Shown one piece after another: positions 1 through 7,294 of a stretch of DNA of 39,310 nucleotides; position 1 is the first letter of the stretch, and each line of letters begins with the position of its first letter. Location of the stretch: contig CAIKNA010000042.1 of NCBI GenBank assembly GCA_903828645.1, positions 1 to 39,310 on the forward strand, in the 5' to 3' direction. The translations under genes were made by a program, and so were the position numbers. The stretch comes from an uncultured Bacteroidales bacterium (lineage in GTDB: Bacteria > Bacteroidota > Bacteroidia > Bacteroidales > FEN-979). The notes beneath the pieces were generated by a model that searched no databases, was not told the origin of the DNA, and saw only the letters and a list, made by a program, of their open reading frames with translations.

Positions 1-77
1 CGTTCCAGTGGTTCAATTATTACGATTTCTGGAAAATTCCTGAAGTCCGGCCGCGTTTAACTGAAATCAAGAACTGA
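1..77 (+). CDS. C-terminal end of a probable lipid acyltransferase (partial)
   Basis: Only the last 24 codons are present, read from base 3 to the TGA at 75-77. The peptide is rich in aromatic residues, with WFNYYDFW near its start. This resembles the extreme C-terminus of LpxL/HtrB-like lysophospholipid acyltransferases, which often end with a 'QWFNFFxFW' type stretch and are frequent in aryl-polyene and flexirubin clusters. The next gene starts two bases after the stop, so this frame is probably the upstream member of the same operon. The assignment rests on one short motif and could be wrong. The other two forward frames give no recognisable peptide. Confidence 0.45.
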   Translation, partial: FQWFNYYDFWKIPEVRPRLTEIKN

Positions 78-79
78 CC

Positions 80-1438
80 ATGCCGGGTAAAAAACTGCTT
101 TTCGTGTCAGCCAACAGGTATGGAAACCCCTACCCTGTCTACCCCCTTGGGATATCTTACCTTTGTACATACCTGGGCGAACGCCTGCCCGATTACCAAA
201 TCAGGATATTCGATTTCAATCTCAGCACTCCCGAGTCTTTCACCGCGACCCTGCTCGAATTTCAACCGGATTATATCGGACTTTCCCTTAGAAATGTCGA
301 TGATGTCAATTTTTACAGCCAGGAGAGTTTCATCAATGGTTACAAGGCGATTGTCGACATCGTGCGCGAAACCACAAAAGCCCCGCTCATCATCGGGGGT
401 GCTGCCTTTTCCATTTATCCCCGGGAACTTTTTTCATGCTTTCGCCCCGACTATGGCATCCAGGGGGAAGGTGAAGAGAGTTTTTACAATTTTTTGCTCA
501 GCCTGGATGATGGGAAACCCGATCTGACCATTGACGGACTTGTATATTCCGAGGGCACTGAAATACATGTCAACGGGCGTAAGCACTTTATCCTGACCCC
601 CGACCTTGATTTTGATACAGACTTACTGGAATTTTACTGGGATAAGGCAGGCATGGTGAATGTGCAGACTAAACGAGGCTGCCCTTATCAATGCATCTAT
701 TGTACATACCCCCTCATCGAAGGTCATAACGTGCGTACCCTCGATCCGGACAAGATCGTGCATACATTGCGCCAGTTATATGAAAAGCACAAGGTTGATT
801 ATGTCTTCTTTACCGATTCGGTTTTCAACATCAGCAACAATTTCAATATTGAACTTGCAAAAAAACTCATCGCTGCTAATCTTCCAACGCATTGGGGGGC
901 CTATTTTTCCCCGCATAATTTATCCCTGGAAAATTTGAAGTTGTTTGCCAAAGCAGGTCTGACACATATCGAGTTCGGAACTGAATCGCTCTCAGACACA
1001 ACGCTGAATAAATATGGGAAACATTTTAATGTGGATGAAGTGGTACGGGTGTCGGATTATTGCAACCAGGCAGGCGTCTATTTCTGCCATTTCATGATCA
1101 TCGGAGGCTATGGTGAGACAGAAGCCACGATCGATGAAAGTTTTGAAAATTCCAAACGCATTCAAAATACCGTTTTCTTCCCTTTCATCGGCATGCGCAT
1201 TTACCCCGGAACAATCCTGCATAAAATTGCCATTGAACAAGGCATTGTCAGGGTGACCGATAACCTGCTTGAACCGGTTTATTACATTGCTCCGGGCATC
1301 GATTATGGCACGCTTAAGGAACGCGCGGTGAAAACCGGGCGCAGGTGGGTGTTCCCCGATGAAGATGTGGCTACGGTGATGAACCGCATGCGCCAACGCA
1401 AACGCAAAGGATCCTTATGGCATCATCTGAAGAAATAA
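80..1438 (+). CDS. B12-binding domain / radical SAM enzyme
   Basis: This 452-residue protein has a B12-binding-like N-terminal Rossmann region (about 1-150, beginning LLFVSANRYGNPYPVYPLG) followed by a radical SAM barrel. The [4Fe-4S] ligands are C201, C205 and C208 in RGCPYQCIYC. I see no DxHxxG motif, so cobalamin, if bound, would not be in the His-on form. Class B radical SAM proteins of this architecture methylate or rearrange unactivated carbons. Members of this type occur in bacterial lipid-biosynthesis clusters. Its place at the head of a KS/ACP operon suggests that it modifies the acyl chain (inference). Its 3' end overlaps the dehydratase gene by 22 nt, which points to translational coupling. 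The substrate is unknown. Confidence 0.85.
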   Translation: MPGKKLLFVSANRYGNPYPVYPLGISYLCTYLGERLPDYQIRIFDFNLSTPESFTATLLEFQPDYIGLSLRNVDDVNFYSQESFINGYKAIVDIVRETTKAPLIIGGAAFSIYPRELFSCFRPDYGIQGEGEESFYNFLLSLDDGKPDLTIDGLVYSEGTEIHVNGRKHFILTPDLDFDTDLLEFYWDKAGMVNVQTKRGCPYQCIYCTYPLIEGHNVRTLDPDKIVHTLRQLYEKHKVDYVFFTDSVFNISNNFNIELAKKLIAANLPTHWGAYFSPHNLSLENLKLFAKAGLTHIEFGTESLSDTTLNKYGKHFNVDEVVRVSDYCNQAGVYFCHFMIIGGYGETEATIDESFENSKRIQNTVFFPFIGMRIYPGTILHKIAIEQGIVRVTDNLLEPVYYIAPGIDYGTLKERAVKTGRRWVFPDEDVATVMNRMRQRKRKGSLWHHLKK

Positions 1439-1830
1439 ATATCCCGCAAAAACCACCGATGGTGATGGTGGACCGCCTGGTCAAAATCGTTGATAAAACC
1501 ACGGTAACCGCCTTTATGATTCGTGAAGATAACGTTTTTTGTGAAAATGGCGCCTTCAGGGAACCCGGTTTGATCGAGAACATGGCTCAGACTGCCGCCG
1601 CAGGCGTGGGAGCCAAACCCGGTAATTCAGGTGAAAAAGCACCCCTGGGTTTTATCGGTGGCATCAGGAACCTGAAAATTGAGGACTTTCCCAGGGTCGG
1701 TCAGGAGATCATCACCCGGGTAACCGTGTTGCACGAAGTGTTTGACGCTACCATCGTACAAGGCGAAGTGTTTCAGAACGACCGGTTGATCGCAGGATGT
1801 GAATTGAAAATATTCTTAATCAAAGCATGA
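1417..1830 (+). CDS. Hotdog-fold 3-hydroxyacyl-ACP dehydratase-like protein (ApeP-like)
   Basis: This 137-residue single hotdog domain has PPMVMVDRL at the N-terminus and EPGLIENMAQTAAAG on the central helix. The helix matches FabZ/ApeP-type dehydratases and retains their conserved Glu. The FabZ catalytic His of the HFPG motif is absent: the equivalent stretch reads GAFREPG. In aryl-polyene systems an ApeP-like subunit works as a heterodimer with an ApeI-type partner that supplies the other catalytic residue. No such partner lies in this window. The gene starts inside the radical SAM gene, preceded by AAAGG at 1406-1410. Probable role: dehydration of ACP-bound 3-hydroxyacyl intermediates, or a structural partner subunit. 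Confidence 0.75.
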   Translation: MASSEEINIPQKPPMVMVDRLVKIVDKTTVTAFMIREDNVFCENGAFREPGLIENMAQTAAAGVGAKPGNSGEKAPLGFIGGIRNLKIEDFPRVGQEIITRVTVLHEVFDATIVQGEVFQNDRLIAGCELKIFLIKA

Positions 1831-1833
1831 AAC

Positions 1834-2256
1834 ATGGGAAATATATCTGATGAAGTAAAAGATAAATCAACCGGTGATAACGAATTGATCTATAAATATA
1901 ATCGTGAACTTTTTTATCACTTTGACAAGGAGACGGGGTTCACCCAGGAAGTTGATTACCAAAATCCTAACAACCAGGTAATTATCAAACAAAGCTGGGA
2001 TGCCGCAGAACAACGGTTAAATGAAGTAAAACAGCTGGTAATCATTGGAAAGTTAAGTCCCATTGCATATTACATGGAAAAAATATTGATGGAAGTTCCC
2101 ATGCTGGCAGCCTACATGGAAATATCAGGCTGGCGGGTTCGAAGACACCTGAAAAGCAGGGTATTCAAAAAGCTGAATCAGGAGATACTGGCAAGATATG
2201 CCGCCATCTTCGGGATAACTATTGAGCAACTTACGAAGCCTGATTTTCTGGGGTAA
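1834..2256 (+). CDS. Small HTH-like protein, copy A (paired with BtrH-like protein A)
   Basis: I do not recognise a named family for this 140-residue protein. It is clearly homologous to the protein at 3287-3739. Shared blocks are SPxxYYMEK (middle), a WRV pair followed by a basic stretch, and a C-terminal YAxxFxIxxxQL. The C-terminal third reads like an XRE/Cro-type helix-turn-helix, with WRVRRHLK as a possible recognition helix and a closing helix in the style of 'IAxxLgVsxxxL'. A DNA-binding role is inference; it could equally be an adaptor for the BtrH-like enzyme. It begins three bases after the dehydratase stop. The BtrH-like gene follows after 20 nt, and the same order recurs downstream. 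Confidence 0.7.
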   Translation: MGNISDEVKDKSTGDNELIYKYNRELFYHFDKETGFTQEVDYQNPNNQVIIKQSWDAAEQRLNEVKQLVIIGKLSPIAYYMEKILMEVPMLAAYMEISGWRVRRHLKSRVFKKLNQEILARYAAIFGITIEQLTKPDFLG

Positions 2257-2276
2257 ATCTTTTTAAAACAAACGAA

Positions 2277-3278
2277 ATGGTAAAATTGGAATTTGAACAC
2301 CGGCAGGCTGGACATTGTGAAAGCGGTGTGACACGCAACCTGCTGAACTACCATCATCATAAAATCAGCGAACCCATGGCATTCGGGATTGGAGCAGGGC
2401 TGTTTTTCAGCTACCTGCCCTTTCTCAAAATGCAGCATGCTCCTACGACATCGTTCAGGGTTTGGCCCGGACAGGTTTTCGATCGTGCGACCAAAGAACT
2501 TGGCGTGAAGACTTCCATCCACACCTTCCGCAATCCTAAGGAGTCGATGGATAAACTGAATGCAGTACTCGAACAGGGATACCCTGTGGGATTGCAGGTC
2601 GGCACATACCATCTGCCGTTTTTCCCGCCTGAGTACCGGATGCACTACAACATGCACAACATGATTGCTTATGGTCACGACAACGGCAATTATTTTATCA
2701 GTGATACCCTGATGGAAAACCTGGTGGAAATCAACTATGAAGATCTCAAGCGCGTCAGGTTTGCCAAAGGGGCCTTCGCCCCGCAAGGACGGATGTATTA
2801 CCCCACCTATGTTCCCAAAGACATTGACATCAGGCCTGCCATTATCAAAGGTATCCGGAAGACCGCAAACAACATGGTGGGGATTCCCTTTCCGATCATC
2901 GGTGTGAAAGGCATCCGTTACCTTGCAGGCCGCATGCGCAATTGGGAGAAAAAGCTGGGCCCCGAAAAAGCCTCCTACTACCTTGGCCAGGTTTTGCGTA
3001 TGGAAGAAGAAGTCGGTACAGCCGGTGCGGGTTTCAGGTACATTTATGGCGCCTTTCTTGAAGAGGCATCTGGCGTATTGAACCAACCCTGGCTCAGGGA
3101 AATATCCTTTGAAATGGGCGAAAATGCCAATAAATGGAGGGAATTTTCATACCTTGGCTCACGAAACTGCAAGAAAAGGGGAAAACCTGATCAATCGTAT
3201 GATTTTCTGGCAGATATCCTGCTTGAAGTCGCAGACCGCGAAGAGAAGATCTTTAAAAAACTTGCCACCATTAAATAG
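2277..3278 (+). CDS. BtrH-like Cys acyltransferase, copy A (butirosin H N-terminal domain + DUF4872-like)
   Basis: This 333-residue protein has an N-terminal papain-like domain of the BtrH type. The putative nucleophile is C14 in RQAGHCESG, the His is H127 in NMHNMIAYG, and a likely third residue is D143 in ISDT. The C-terminal half (about 170-333) is helical and resembles the DUF4872 region that usually follows. BtrH itself moves an acyl group from an acyl carrier protein onto an amine during butirosin biosynthesis. With an ACP and ketosynthases in the same operon, transfer of the finished acyl chain from ACP to an amine or alcohol acceptor is the most economical guess. The acceptor is not evident. 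It is a paralogue of 3786-4811. Confidence 0.75.
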   Translation: MVKLEFEHRQAGHCESGVTRNLLNYHHHKISEPMAFGIGAGLFFSYLPFLKMQHAPTTSFRVWPGQVFDRATKELGVKTSIHTFRNPKESMDKLNAVLEQGYPVGLQVGTYHLPFFPPEYRMHYNMHNMIAYGHDNGNYFISDTLMENLVEINYEDLKRVRFAKGAFAPQGRMYYPTYVPKDIDIRPAIIKGIRKTANNMVGIPFPIIGVKGIRYLAGRMRNWEKKLGPEKASYYLGQVLRMEEEVGTAGAGFRYIYGAFLEEASGVLNQPWLREISFEMGENANKWREFSYLGSRNCKKRGKPDQSYDFLADILLEVADREEKIFKKLATIK

Positions 3279-3286
3279 TAATAAAA

Positions 3287-3739
3287 ATGGAAGAGAATAG
3301 CAACCCTGTCTACAAAGACAAAGCTTATGGCCAGCACCGCGAGCTCTCCTATTCATACCAGGATGGCGGCAAATTTGAAAGAACCGTGGGTTTTCATGAT
3401 AATACCGACCGTATCGTCCTGCAGCAGGCTTGGGATCTCTTCGATGAACGCATTGAAGATGCACGGCAGCGCGTTGCAGCCGGGAAAGTGAGCCCGGTCG
3501 TATACTACATGGAAAAAAACCTGCTCGACCCATTGAACCTGTCGATGATGGCAGGAATATCACTGTGGAGGGTCAAATGGCATTTTAAACCTGCCGTTTT
3601 TGACCGCCTGAAGGATAAAACATTGCAGAAGTATGCAAAAGCATTTAACATTCCCGTTGACCAACTGAAAAATAAAAATATCACGAAGGTACACGAAGGA
3701 GGCACGAAAGACAACGAAGGAAAACAATCGATTTCGTGA
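3287..3739 (+). CDS. Small HTH-like protein, copy B (C-terminus extended by a repeat)
   Basis: This 150-residue paralogue of 1834-2256 shares SPVVYYMEK, WRV and YAKAFNIPVDQL. Homology to copy A ends around residue 133. The final 16 or so residues (KVHEGGTKDNEGKQSIS region) are encoded by an intergenic-type CACGAAG inverted repeat, which appears to have replaced the original stop. The gene lies 8 nt after BtrH-like A and 46 nt before BtrH-like B, so it is the first gene of the second copy of the duplicated module. The function is unknown. The HTH-like C-terminal half suggests DNA binding or protein docking (inference). Confidence 0.7.
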   Translation: MEENSNPVYKDKAYGQHRELSYSYQDGGKFERTVGFHDNTDRIVLQQAWDLFDERIEDARQRVAAGKVSPVVYYMEKNLLDPLNLSMMAGISLWRVKWHFKPAVFDRLKDKTLQKYAKAFNIPVDQLKNKNITKVHEGGTKDNEGKQSIS

Positions 3740-3769
3740 TGCCCCGGGCCCCCTTCGTGCTTCTTCGTG
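3682..3769. repeat. Imperfect inverted repeat built from CACGAAG units
   Basis: The left arm (3682-3719) carries cacgaagg, cacgaagg, cacgaaa and acgaagg. The right arm (3733-3769) carries the reverse complements, ending ccttcgtg-cttcttcgtg, around a GC-rich centre (gccccgggcccc). Outer pairing is 3682-3688 with 3763-3769, and 3692-3699 with 3752-3759. RNA from this stretch could fold into a long hairpin between the two genes of module B. The left arm is translated as the tail of the small HTH-like protein. It looks like a mobile or dispersed intergenic repeat rather than a terminator, since no T-run follows. Confidence 0.65.
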
Positions 3770-3785
3770 AAAATATTAAAAGTAC

Positions 3786-4811
3786 ATGGAAACAACCAAA
3801 ACAATCATCAACTATACGCACCGCCAGGCAGGTCATTGTGAAAGCGGGGCCACCTCGAACCTTTTCAAATTCAACGGGCTTGAAATATCGGAACCCATGG
3901 CCTTTGGTGTTGGGAATGGTCTCTATTTCAGTTATATTCCTTTCCTGAAGATACAATTTGCCCCCATGCTTTCCTTCAGAAATCTTCCGAACACTGTTTT
4001 CAAGCGGTCCACAGCATACATGGGTGTAGATGCCACGGTGATCAAAAAGATCAAAGATCCCGTGGAAGCCATGGAGAGGCTCGACCGCAACCTCGAAAAG
4101 GGCATCCCCACGGGTTGCCAGGTAGGCGTATTCCAGCTGACTTTCTTCCCTCCCGAATACCGTATGCACTACAACATGCACAACCTCGTGGTTTTCGGCA
4201 AGGAGGGTAATCTGTATCATGTAAGCGACACCGTGATGGAGTTCCCCCAGGTAATCACTTACGACGACTTGTTGCGCGTCCGCTATGCCAAAGGCGCTTT
4301 TGCACCCCAGGGAAAAATGTACTGGATCAATCACACCATCGACCAACCGGTTGATCTTAAAGCGGCCGTCATCCTTGGGATTAAAAAGACCGTTCATGAA
4401 ATGATCGGCATTCCTTTCCCGCTTATCGGGGTAAAGGGATTGCGCTGGCTGGCCCGTGACATCAAAAAATGGCCCATAAAGCATGGAAATGACAAGGCTT
4501 CCTTTTACCTGGGACAGATTTTGCGCATGGCTGAAGATTTCGGTACCGGCGGGGCAGGCTTCCGTTACATCTATGGCGCATTTCTTAAGGAAGCCGGGGA
4601 GTTATTCAACCACCATGCGGAATTGCTTGAAGCTTCGGATATGATGGGCAAGACAGCCAATAAATGGCGTGAATTCACCTATATGGGAGCACGGAATTGC
4701 AAAAACCGCTCAAAACCTGAGGAGGATTACGGCACATTATCTGTAAAACTGCTCGAGATCGCAGCAGATGAAGAAAAGGTTTATCAGAAACTAAAAAAAA
4801 TCAACTTTTAA
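3786..4811 (+). CDS. BtrH-like Cys acyltransferase, copy B
   Basis: This 341-residue paralogue of 2277-3278 conserves the RQAGHCESG block (C18), the MHYNMHN block (H132), SDT (D148), the KGAFAPQG(R/K)MY segment and the C-terminal GTxGAGFRYIYGAFL block. All putative catalytic residues are intact in both copies, so neither looks like a pseudogene. The copies differ most between residues 55 and 110 and in the tail, which would allow different acceptors or acyl chains (inference). The stop overlaps the ABC ATPase start by one base (TAATG), implying tight co-translation. This links the acyl-transfer product to export. Confidence 0.75.
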   Translation: METTKTIINYTHRQAGHCESGATSNLFKFNGLEISEPMAFGVGNGLYFSYIPFLKIQFAPMLSFRNLPNTVFKRSTAYMGVDATVIKKIKDPVEAMERLDRNLEKGIPTGCQVGVFQLTFFPPEYRMHYNMHNLVVFGKEGNLYHVSDTVMEFPQVITYDDLLRVRYAKGAFAPQGKMYWINHTIDQPVDLKAAVILGIKKTVHEMIGIPFPLIGVKGLRWLARDIKKWPIKHGNDKASFYLGQILRMAEDFGTGGAGFRYIYGAFLKEAGELFNHHAELLEASDMMGKTANKWREFTYMGARNCKNRSKPEEDYGTLSVKLLEIAADEEKVYQKLKKINF

Positions 4812-5563
4812 TGTCCCCGAAACCCATCATTGAAATCAGGGAACTGACAAAGATCTACAAGGGAGCCGATGAACCGGCTGTTAATTCGATTTCACTGGAT
4901 ATATTCCCGAATGAGATATTCGGATTGCTGGGACCTAACGGGGCGGGTAAAACCACTACCATCTCCATTTTATGCGGATTGTTCCCGGCAACCAAAGGCA
5001 GTGTCGTCATCGACGGCATCGACAGCCACGTCAACCTTGAACAGATCAAGCAGATCATCGGGGTGGTTCCCCAGGATATAGCCCTCTATCCCACACTCAC
5101 CGGGCGTGAGAACCTTACCTTCTTCGGAAACATGTACGGCCTTTACGGATCGGAACTTAACAACAAGATCAACCATTATCTCGGCGAATTCGGTCTGGAA
5201 AAACATGCCGGGAAAATGGTGGGCAAATATTCCGGGGGGATGAAACGCCGCGTAAACCTGATCGCCGGGTTGCTGCACGATCCGAAAATCCTCTTCCTCG
5301 ATGAACCCACAGTGGGTATCGATGTTCAATCGCGGGTGGTGATTCTCGAATATCTCAAGGAGATCAATAAAAAGGGCGTAACGATCATATATACCTCGCA
5401 CCATATGGAAGAAGCTGAAAGTCTTTGCACCAGGGTTGCGATCATCGACAGGGGAAAGATCATTGCACTTGGACAACCGAAAGAGCTACTGGCACGGAAT
5501 CCTGAATTTAGCAACCTCGAAAACATCTTCATCCATCTCACCGGGAAAGGCATGAGGGACTGA
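4811..5563 (+). CDS. ABC transporter ATP-binding protein
   Basis: This 250-residue nucleotide-binding domain has a Walker A (GPNGAGKTTT, 41-50), signature SGGMK (141-145), Walker B ILFLDEP with D164/E165, and switch H197 in TSHH. The sequence is of the DRA/CcmA exporter type that pairs with ABC-2 permeases, and the partner permease follows two bases after the stop. The pair most likely energises export of the product made by the surrounding enzymes across the inner membrane. The direction of transport is inferred from the ABC-2 family. Confidence 0.92.
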   Translation: MSPKPIIEIRELTKIYKGADEPAVNSISLDIFPNEIFGLLGPNGAGKTTTISILCGLFPATKGSVVIDGIDSHVNLEQIKQIIGVVPQDIALYPTLTGRENLTFFGNMYGLYGSELNNKINHYLGEFGLEKHAGKMVGKYSGGMKRRVNLIAGLLHDPKILFLDEPTVGIDVQSRVVILEYLKEINKKGVTIIYTSHHMEEAESLCTRVAIIDRGKIIALGQPKELLARNPEFSNLENIFIHLTGKGMRD

Positions 5564-5565
5564 CA

Positions 5566-6867
5566 ATGAGAAAATATCTATCCGTCTGCCGCAAAGAGCT
5601 GCTGCTGCTCATCCGTGATAAAGCGGGATTGGCCATGCTTTTCATCATGCCGGCTGTGCTGATCCTCATATCCTCGATGATGCAGGAATTCGCATGGGGT
5701 TCGCTTGCCAAGGATCCCAGTGTACAGGTTCTTTTTGTCGACAACGACCACGACAGCCTTGGGATGCAGATTAAAAACGGTTTCAAAGGTTCTGAATCAT
5801 TTGAGGTCATCGACAACCTGGACCACAAACCCCTGACAGCCAATAGTGCAAAAAACGCCGTCAGGAAAGGGGATTATCTCATCGCGATCGTGGTTCCCAA
5901 AGGTGCGACCAGCACCATGCGGGCCAACGTCCGCCTTACCGTTGCAAAAACCCTTGCAGGCTTTGGTATTGGCAACCCCATGGTACTGAATGGAATCGTA
6001 TTCAGGGATTCTGTCAACGTGACTATCTATTTCGATCCGACAGTTAAAAAAGCCTTTAAAAATGCGGTGATCAGTTCTGTGAGGGAGAATTATTACAGGA
6101 TCCAGACCGCATGGGTGTTTAAAAATTTCAACCAGGAAATCGCCCTGCAAATGCCGATGTACAAACCACCCAAAGAGAATTTCAAAGAAATACTCAGGTT
6201 CAGTGAGGAATTTCCATCCTACCGCGAAGTCGAGCTGATTCCAAATTCAACGCAGCACAATGTTCCGGCATGGACCATCTTCGCGATGTTTTTCATCGTA
6301 ATCCCGCTGACCCAGAGCCTCATCCAGGAACGCGAAGGCGGAAGCCTTTACAGGCTGCTCACCATGCCGGTTTCATACATGACCCTTGTCATGGGGAAAG
6401 TGGGCGTGTACCTCGTGGTATGCCTTGTGCAAACCGCGGCCATGCTTCTTGCCGGGATCATGATCCTTCCCCTGTTCGGGCTTCCCATGCTTATGCTGGG
6501 GGATGATATTGCTGCCTTATTCCTGATGACACTGGTTGTATCCATGGCAGCTGTCGGATATGGACTTATGATAGGAACCATAGCCAAGACTCACCAGCAG
6601 GCAGCAGCCTTCGGATCCATTTCGGTCATCATCCTGGCTGCAATGGGTGGTTTGTGGGTGCCAATCTACCTCATGCCGGCATCCATGCGTGCCATCTCCA
6701 TGCTCAGCCCGCTGAATTGGGCAATCACCGGATATTACAGCATTTTCCTGCGGGGTGGAAACCTGTGGCTCATTGCTCCCCAGATCTTAAAATTGTTCAC
6801 TTTCTTCCTTTTTTCTGTGACAATCACAGCGATATATCACAAATTTAAAAGTCCCTTGAACAACTAA
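5566..6867 (+). CDS. ABC-2 type permease with large extracytoplasmic domain
   Basis: This 433-residue membrane protein has one N-terminal TM helix (about 18-38) after the RKELLLLIRDK-type amphipathic start. A periplasmic domain of about 190 residues follows (40-230). Five more TM helices lie at about 235-253, 275-305, 315-340, 348-370 and 405-428. The conserved SLIQEREGGSL loop after TM2 is typical of ABC-2 exporters of the YhhJ/DrrB type. With the preceding ATPase it would form a 2+2 exporter. The thioesterase gene begins three bases downstream, so it belongs to the same transcript. Confidence 0.9.
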   Translation: MRKYLSVCRKELLLLIRDKAGLAMLFIMPAVLILISSMMQEFAWGSLAKDPSVQVLFVDNDHDSLGMQIKNGFKGSESFEVIDNLDHKPLTANSAKNAVRKGDYLIAIVVPKGATSTMRANVRLTVAKTLAGFGIGNPMVLNGIVFRDSVNVTIYFDPTVKKAFKNAVISSVRENYYRIQTAWVFKNFNQEIALQMPMYKPPKENFKEILRFSEEFPSYREVELIPNSTQHNVPAWTIFAMFFIVIPLTQSLIQEREGGSLYRLLTMPVSYMTLVMGKVGVYLVVCLVQTAAMLLAGIMILPLFGLPMLMLGDDIAALFLMTLVVSMAAVGYGLMIGTIAKTHQQAAAFGSISVIILAAMGGLWVPIYLMPASMRAISMLSPLNWAITGYYSIFLRGGNLWLIAPQILKLFTFFLFSVTITAIYHKFKSPLNN

Positions 6868-6869
6868 CC

Positions 6870-7283
6870 ATGAAACTGACCGACCGCAAAGAAATTATTG
6901 TCAGGTTTTCAGAGGTTGACTCCATGCGCATCGTATGGCATGGCAACTACCTCAAATATTTTGAAGATGGCAGGGAATCCTTCGGGCTCAAGTACAACCT
7001 CGGATACCTGGATGTTTACAGGCACCATGTCATGATCCCCCTGGTAAAAATAAACTGCGACTACAAGCGGCCGTTGGAATATGGCGACACAGCCATCGTA
7101 GAGACCCGGTTTGTTCCAGCCGAAGCTGCCAAAATCGTTTTTGAATATACCATTTACCGTAAGAAAGACCTTGAAGTTGCCGCTACAGGTACATCCATCC
7201 AGGTTTTCCTTACCCCGGAAGGGGAATTATTGCTTACAGCCCCCGAATTTTTCACCGAATGGAAAAAGAAATGGGGCGTTTAA
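6870..7283 (+). CDS. 4HBT/YbgC-type acyl thioesterase (hotdog fold)
   Basis: This 137-residue protein has the 4-hydroxybenzoyl-CoA thioesterase signature near its start: an acidic residue in SEVDSMRIVWHGNYLKYFEDGR, with VD, H and NY in the usual order. The canonical 'DxxGxVyHxNY' glycine is replaced (DSMRIVWHGNY), but the Asp and His-x-Asn-Tyr remain. Such enzymes hydrolyse acyl-CoA or acyl-ACP thioesters. In flexirubin and aryl-polyene operons a similar gene is common and is thought to edit or release chains. It is followed by KS1; an upstream in-frame ATG of KS1 lies inside this gene but is not favoured. Confidence 0.85.
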   Translation: MKLTDRKEIIVRFSEVDSMRIVWHGNYLKYFEDGRESFGLKYNLGYLDVYRHHVMIPLVKINCDYKRPLEYGDTAIVETRFVPAEAAKIVFEYTIYRKKDLEVAATGTSIQVFLTPEGELLLTAPEFFTEWKKKWGV

Positions 7284-7294
7284 CATTGGATGCC

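Noticed and set aside
2178-3086. Long open frame antisense to BtrH-like copy A (about 300 codons), and a similar one at 3681-4484 antisense to copy B
   Set aside because: Their translations resemble each other only because they mirror the conserved sense proteins. They have no family character and would overlap clear genes completely.
7259-7294. Upstream ATG of KS1 at 7259
   Set aside because: It adds 12 residues without family similarity and lies inside the thioesterase gene; the ATG at 7295 fits ketosynthase N-termini.
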